From contig NZ_LK995479.1 in NCBI RefSeq assembly GCF_900002405.1, positions 1-39,198 of the forward strand: a stretch of DNA of 39,198 nucleotides, read 5' to 3'. Each line of letters starts with the position of its first letter. The stretch's first letter is position 1. Origin of the DNA: Actinomyces succiniciruminis. Lineage in GTDB: Bacteria > Actinomycetota > Actinomycetes > Actinomycetales > Actinomycetaceae. The position numbers and the translations under genes were made by a program. The notes beneath the pieces are model-generated. The model was not told the origin of the DNA. It worked only from the letters and a program-made list of their open reading frames with translations, and searched no databases. Of this stretch, positions 38,055-39,198 are shown one piece after another.

Positions 38055-39198
38055 GTGACCACCGCCCTCTACCGCCGCTACCGGCCCGACACCTTCCAGG
38101 ACGTCATCGGGCAGGAGCATGTGACCGCTCCGCTCATGGCGGCCTTGCGGGCCGACCGCGTCACCCACGCCTACCTATTCTCCGGCCCGCGCGGCTGCGG
38201 CAAGACCACCTCCGCCCGCATCCTGGCCCGCTGCCTGAACTGCGAGCAGTTCCCCACCGACACCCCCTGCGGGCAGTGCCCCTCCTGCCGGGACCTGGCC
38301 ACCGGCGGGCCGGGCTCGCTCGACGTCGTCGAGATCGACGCCGCCAGCCACAACGGCGTCGACGACGCCCGCGACCTGCGTGAGCGAGCCTCCTTCGCCC
38401 CTGCCCGGGACCGCTACAAGATCTTCATCCTCGACGAGGCCCACATGGTCACCCCGCAGGGCTTCAACGCCCTGCTGAAACTGGTCGAGGAGCCGCCCGA
38501 GCACGTGAAGTTCATCTTCGCCACCACCGAGCCGGACAAGGTCATCGGCACCATCCGCTCCCGTACCCACCACTACCCCTTCCGGCTCGTCCCGCCGGAC
38601 ATCCTGGAGGGCTACCTGGGGCGCCTGTGCCAGGCGGAGCGCATCGACGTCGGCCCGGGCGTGTTCCCGCTGGTGGTGCGCGCGGGCGGCGGCAGTGTGC
38701 GCGACACCCTGTCGGTCATGGACCAGCTGATCGGCGGCGCCGTCGGCGGCGAGGTCGACTACCAGCGCGCCGTCGCGCTGCTCGGCTACACGGACACCAC
38801 CCTGCTGGACTCCTGCGTGGAGGCCATGGCCGCGGCCGACGGCGCCGGTGTGTTCCGGGTGGTGGACCGCGTGGTCACCTCCGGGCACGATCCGCGGCGC
38901 TTCGTCGAGGACCTGCTGCAGCGGCTGCGGGACCTACTGGTGATAGCGCTCGCGGGCAGCGAGGCCGGCCCCGCGCTCGGCTCCCTGCCTGGCGACGAGC
39001 TTTCCCGCATGGAGGGCCAGGCCCGCACCATTGGCGCGGCCGGCCTGTCCCGGGCCGCGGACGCCACCGCCAAGGCCCTGGACCAGATGGTGGGCGCCAC
39101 CTCCCCTCGGCTGCAGCTGGAGCTGCTCATGGCGCGCCTGCTGCTGCCAGAGGCGAGGACGACGGCGCAGCCCGCACCGCCGACCGGCCGGCCGGCGC
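38055..39198 (+). CDS. dnaX: DNA polymerase III gamma/tau subunit (5' part)
   Basis: The first 381 codons are present; the gene runs off the window. The clamp-loader ATPase begins YRRYRPDTFQDVIGQEHV, has a P-loop GPRGCGKTTSARILA, a four-Cys zinc module (CLNCEQFPTDTPCGQCPSC), Walker B FILDEAHM and sensor 1 FIFATTEPDKV, with SVRDTLSVMDQL in the lid domain. It loads the beta clamp at replication forks. GTG start, with TAGAGT six bases upstream, suggests a leaderless message. Domain III and any tau-specific tail are outside the window. Confidence 0.97.
   Translation, partial: MTTALYRRYRPDTFQDVIGQEHVTAPLMAALRADRVTHAYLFSGPRGCGKTTSARILARCLNCEQFPTDTPCGQCPSCRDLATGGPGSLDVVEIDAASHNGVDDARDLRERASFAPARDRYKIFILDEAHMVTPQGFNALLKLVEEPPEHVKFIFATTEPDKVIGTIRSRTHHYPFRLVPPDILEGYLGRLCQAERIDVGPGVFPLVVRAGGGSVRDTLSVMDQLIGGAVGGEVDYQRAVALLGYTDTTLLDSCVEAMAAADGAGVFRVVDRVVTSGHDPRRFVEDLLQRLRDLLVIALAGSEAGPALGSLPGDELSRMEGQARTIGAAGLSRAADATAKALDQMVGATSPRLQLELLMARLLLPEARTTAQPAPPTGRPA

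Noticed and set aside
38055-39198. Programmed frameshift in dnaX making gamma and tau
   Set aside because: The 3' part where such a site would lie is outside the window; nothing similar is seen in the visible part.

Overview
The window is a high-GC actinobacterial chromosome segment that carries one apparently complete siphovirus-type prophage. The DNA is GC-rich throughout, codons end mostly in G or C, and many starts are GTG. The right flank reads tRNA-Ser, SRP RNA, lipoprotein, dnaX. I infer an Actinomyces-like (Actinomycetaceae) host; no species can be named from the sequence alone.

Host flanks. Positions 1-277 are host intergenic DNA, with a helically phased array of GAACCGTC-like octamers and the old terminator of tRNA-Ser. 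On the right, tRNA-Ser(GGA) (36731-36818, minus) is followed by divergent SRP RNA (about 37020-37107), a lipoprotein gene and the 5' part of dnaX, which runs off the window.

Prophage (278-36756). It is bounded by a 28-bp direct repeat identical to the 3' end of tRNA-Ser. The right copy completes the tRNA gene, and the phage brings its own replacement terminator. The left arm has integrase, an ImmA/IrrE-type peptidase and a membrane protein on the plus strand. Opposite these, on the minus strand, are a repressor, a second ImmA-like peptidase and a membrane-anchored GIY-YIG nuclease with the architecture of SNIPE (DUF4041) anti-phage proteins. Three related 16-bp operators lie between the divergent repressor and the early operon.

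Early operon (5732-17385, plus). Tightly packed genes, mostly with ATGA or TGATG overlaps, encode a Cro-like protein, an excisionase-like protein, several zinc-finger proteins, a DUF4326 protein, a sliding-clamp-like protein, a redoxin, a RusA resolvase, a MazG-like protein, SSB, and a replication-initiator-like protein with an embedded HNH domain. The operon ends with a free-standing HNH gene next to a probable cos region. A 78-aa gene is nested antisense inside one early gene, and its ribosome-binding site lies in a long inverted repeat.

Late operon (17626-36565, plus). The order is classical: small and large terminase, portal, MuF-type head protein fused to a CdiA-like nuclease toxin domain, a hairpin element and terminator, scaffold, HK97-fold capsid, head-tail connectors, major tail protein, tail chaperones with a -1 frameshift, a 1449-aa tape measure with an NlpC/P60 domain, minor tail and baseplate genes, tail fibre, CHAP endolysin and two holin-like proteins. 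A strong terminator closes the operon before the right attachment arm.

Main leads: the MuF-toxin fusion without a visible immunity gene; the SNIPE-like nuclease in the immunity region; the structured element after the toxin gene; the antisense gene with a sequestered ribosome-binding site; and the 10-mer GCGCTCGCGG, found 15 times and only on the plus strand, which behaves like an oriented DNA-processing signal.
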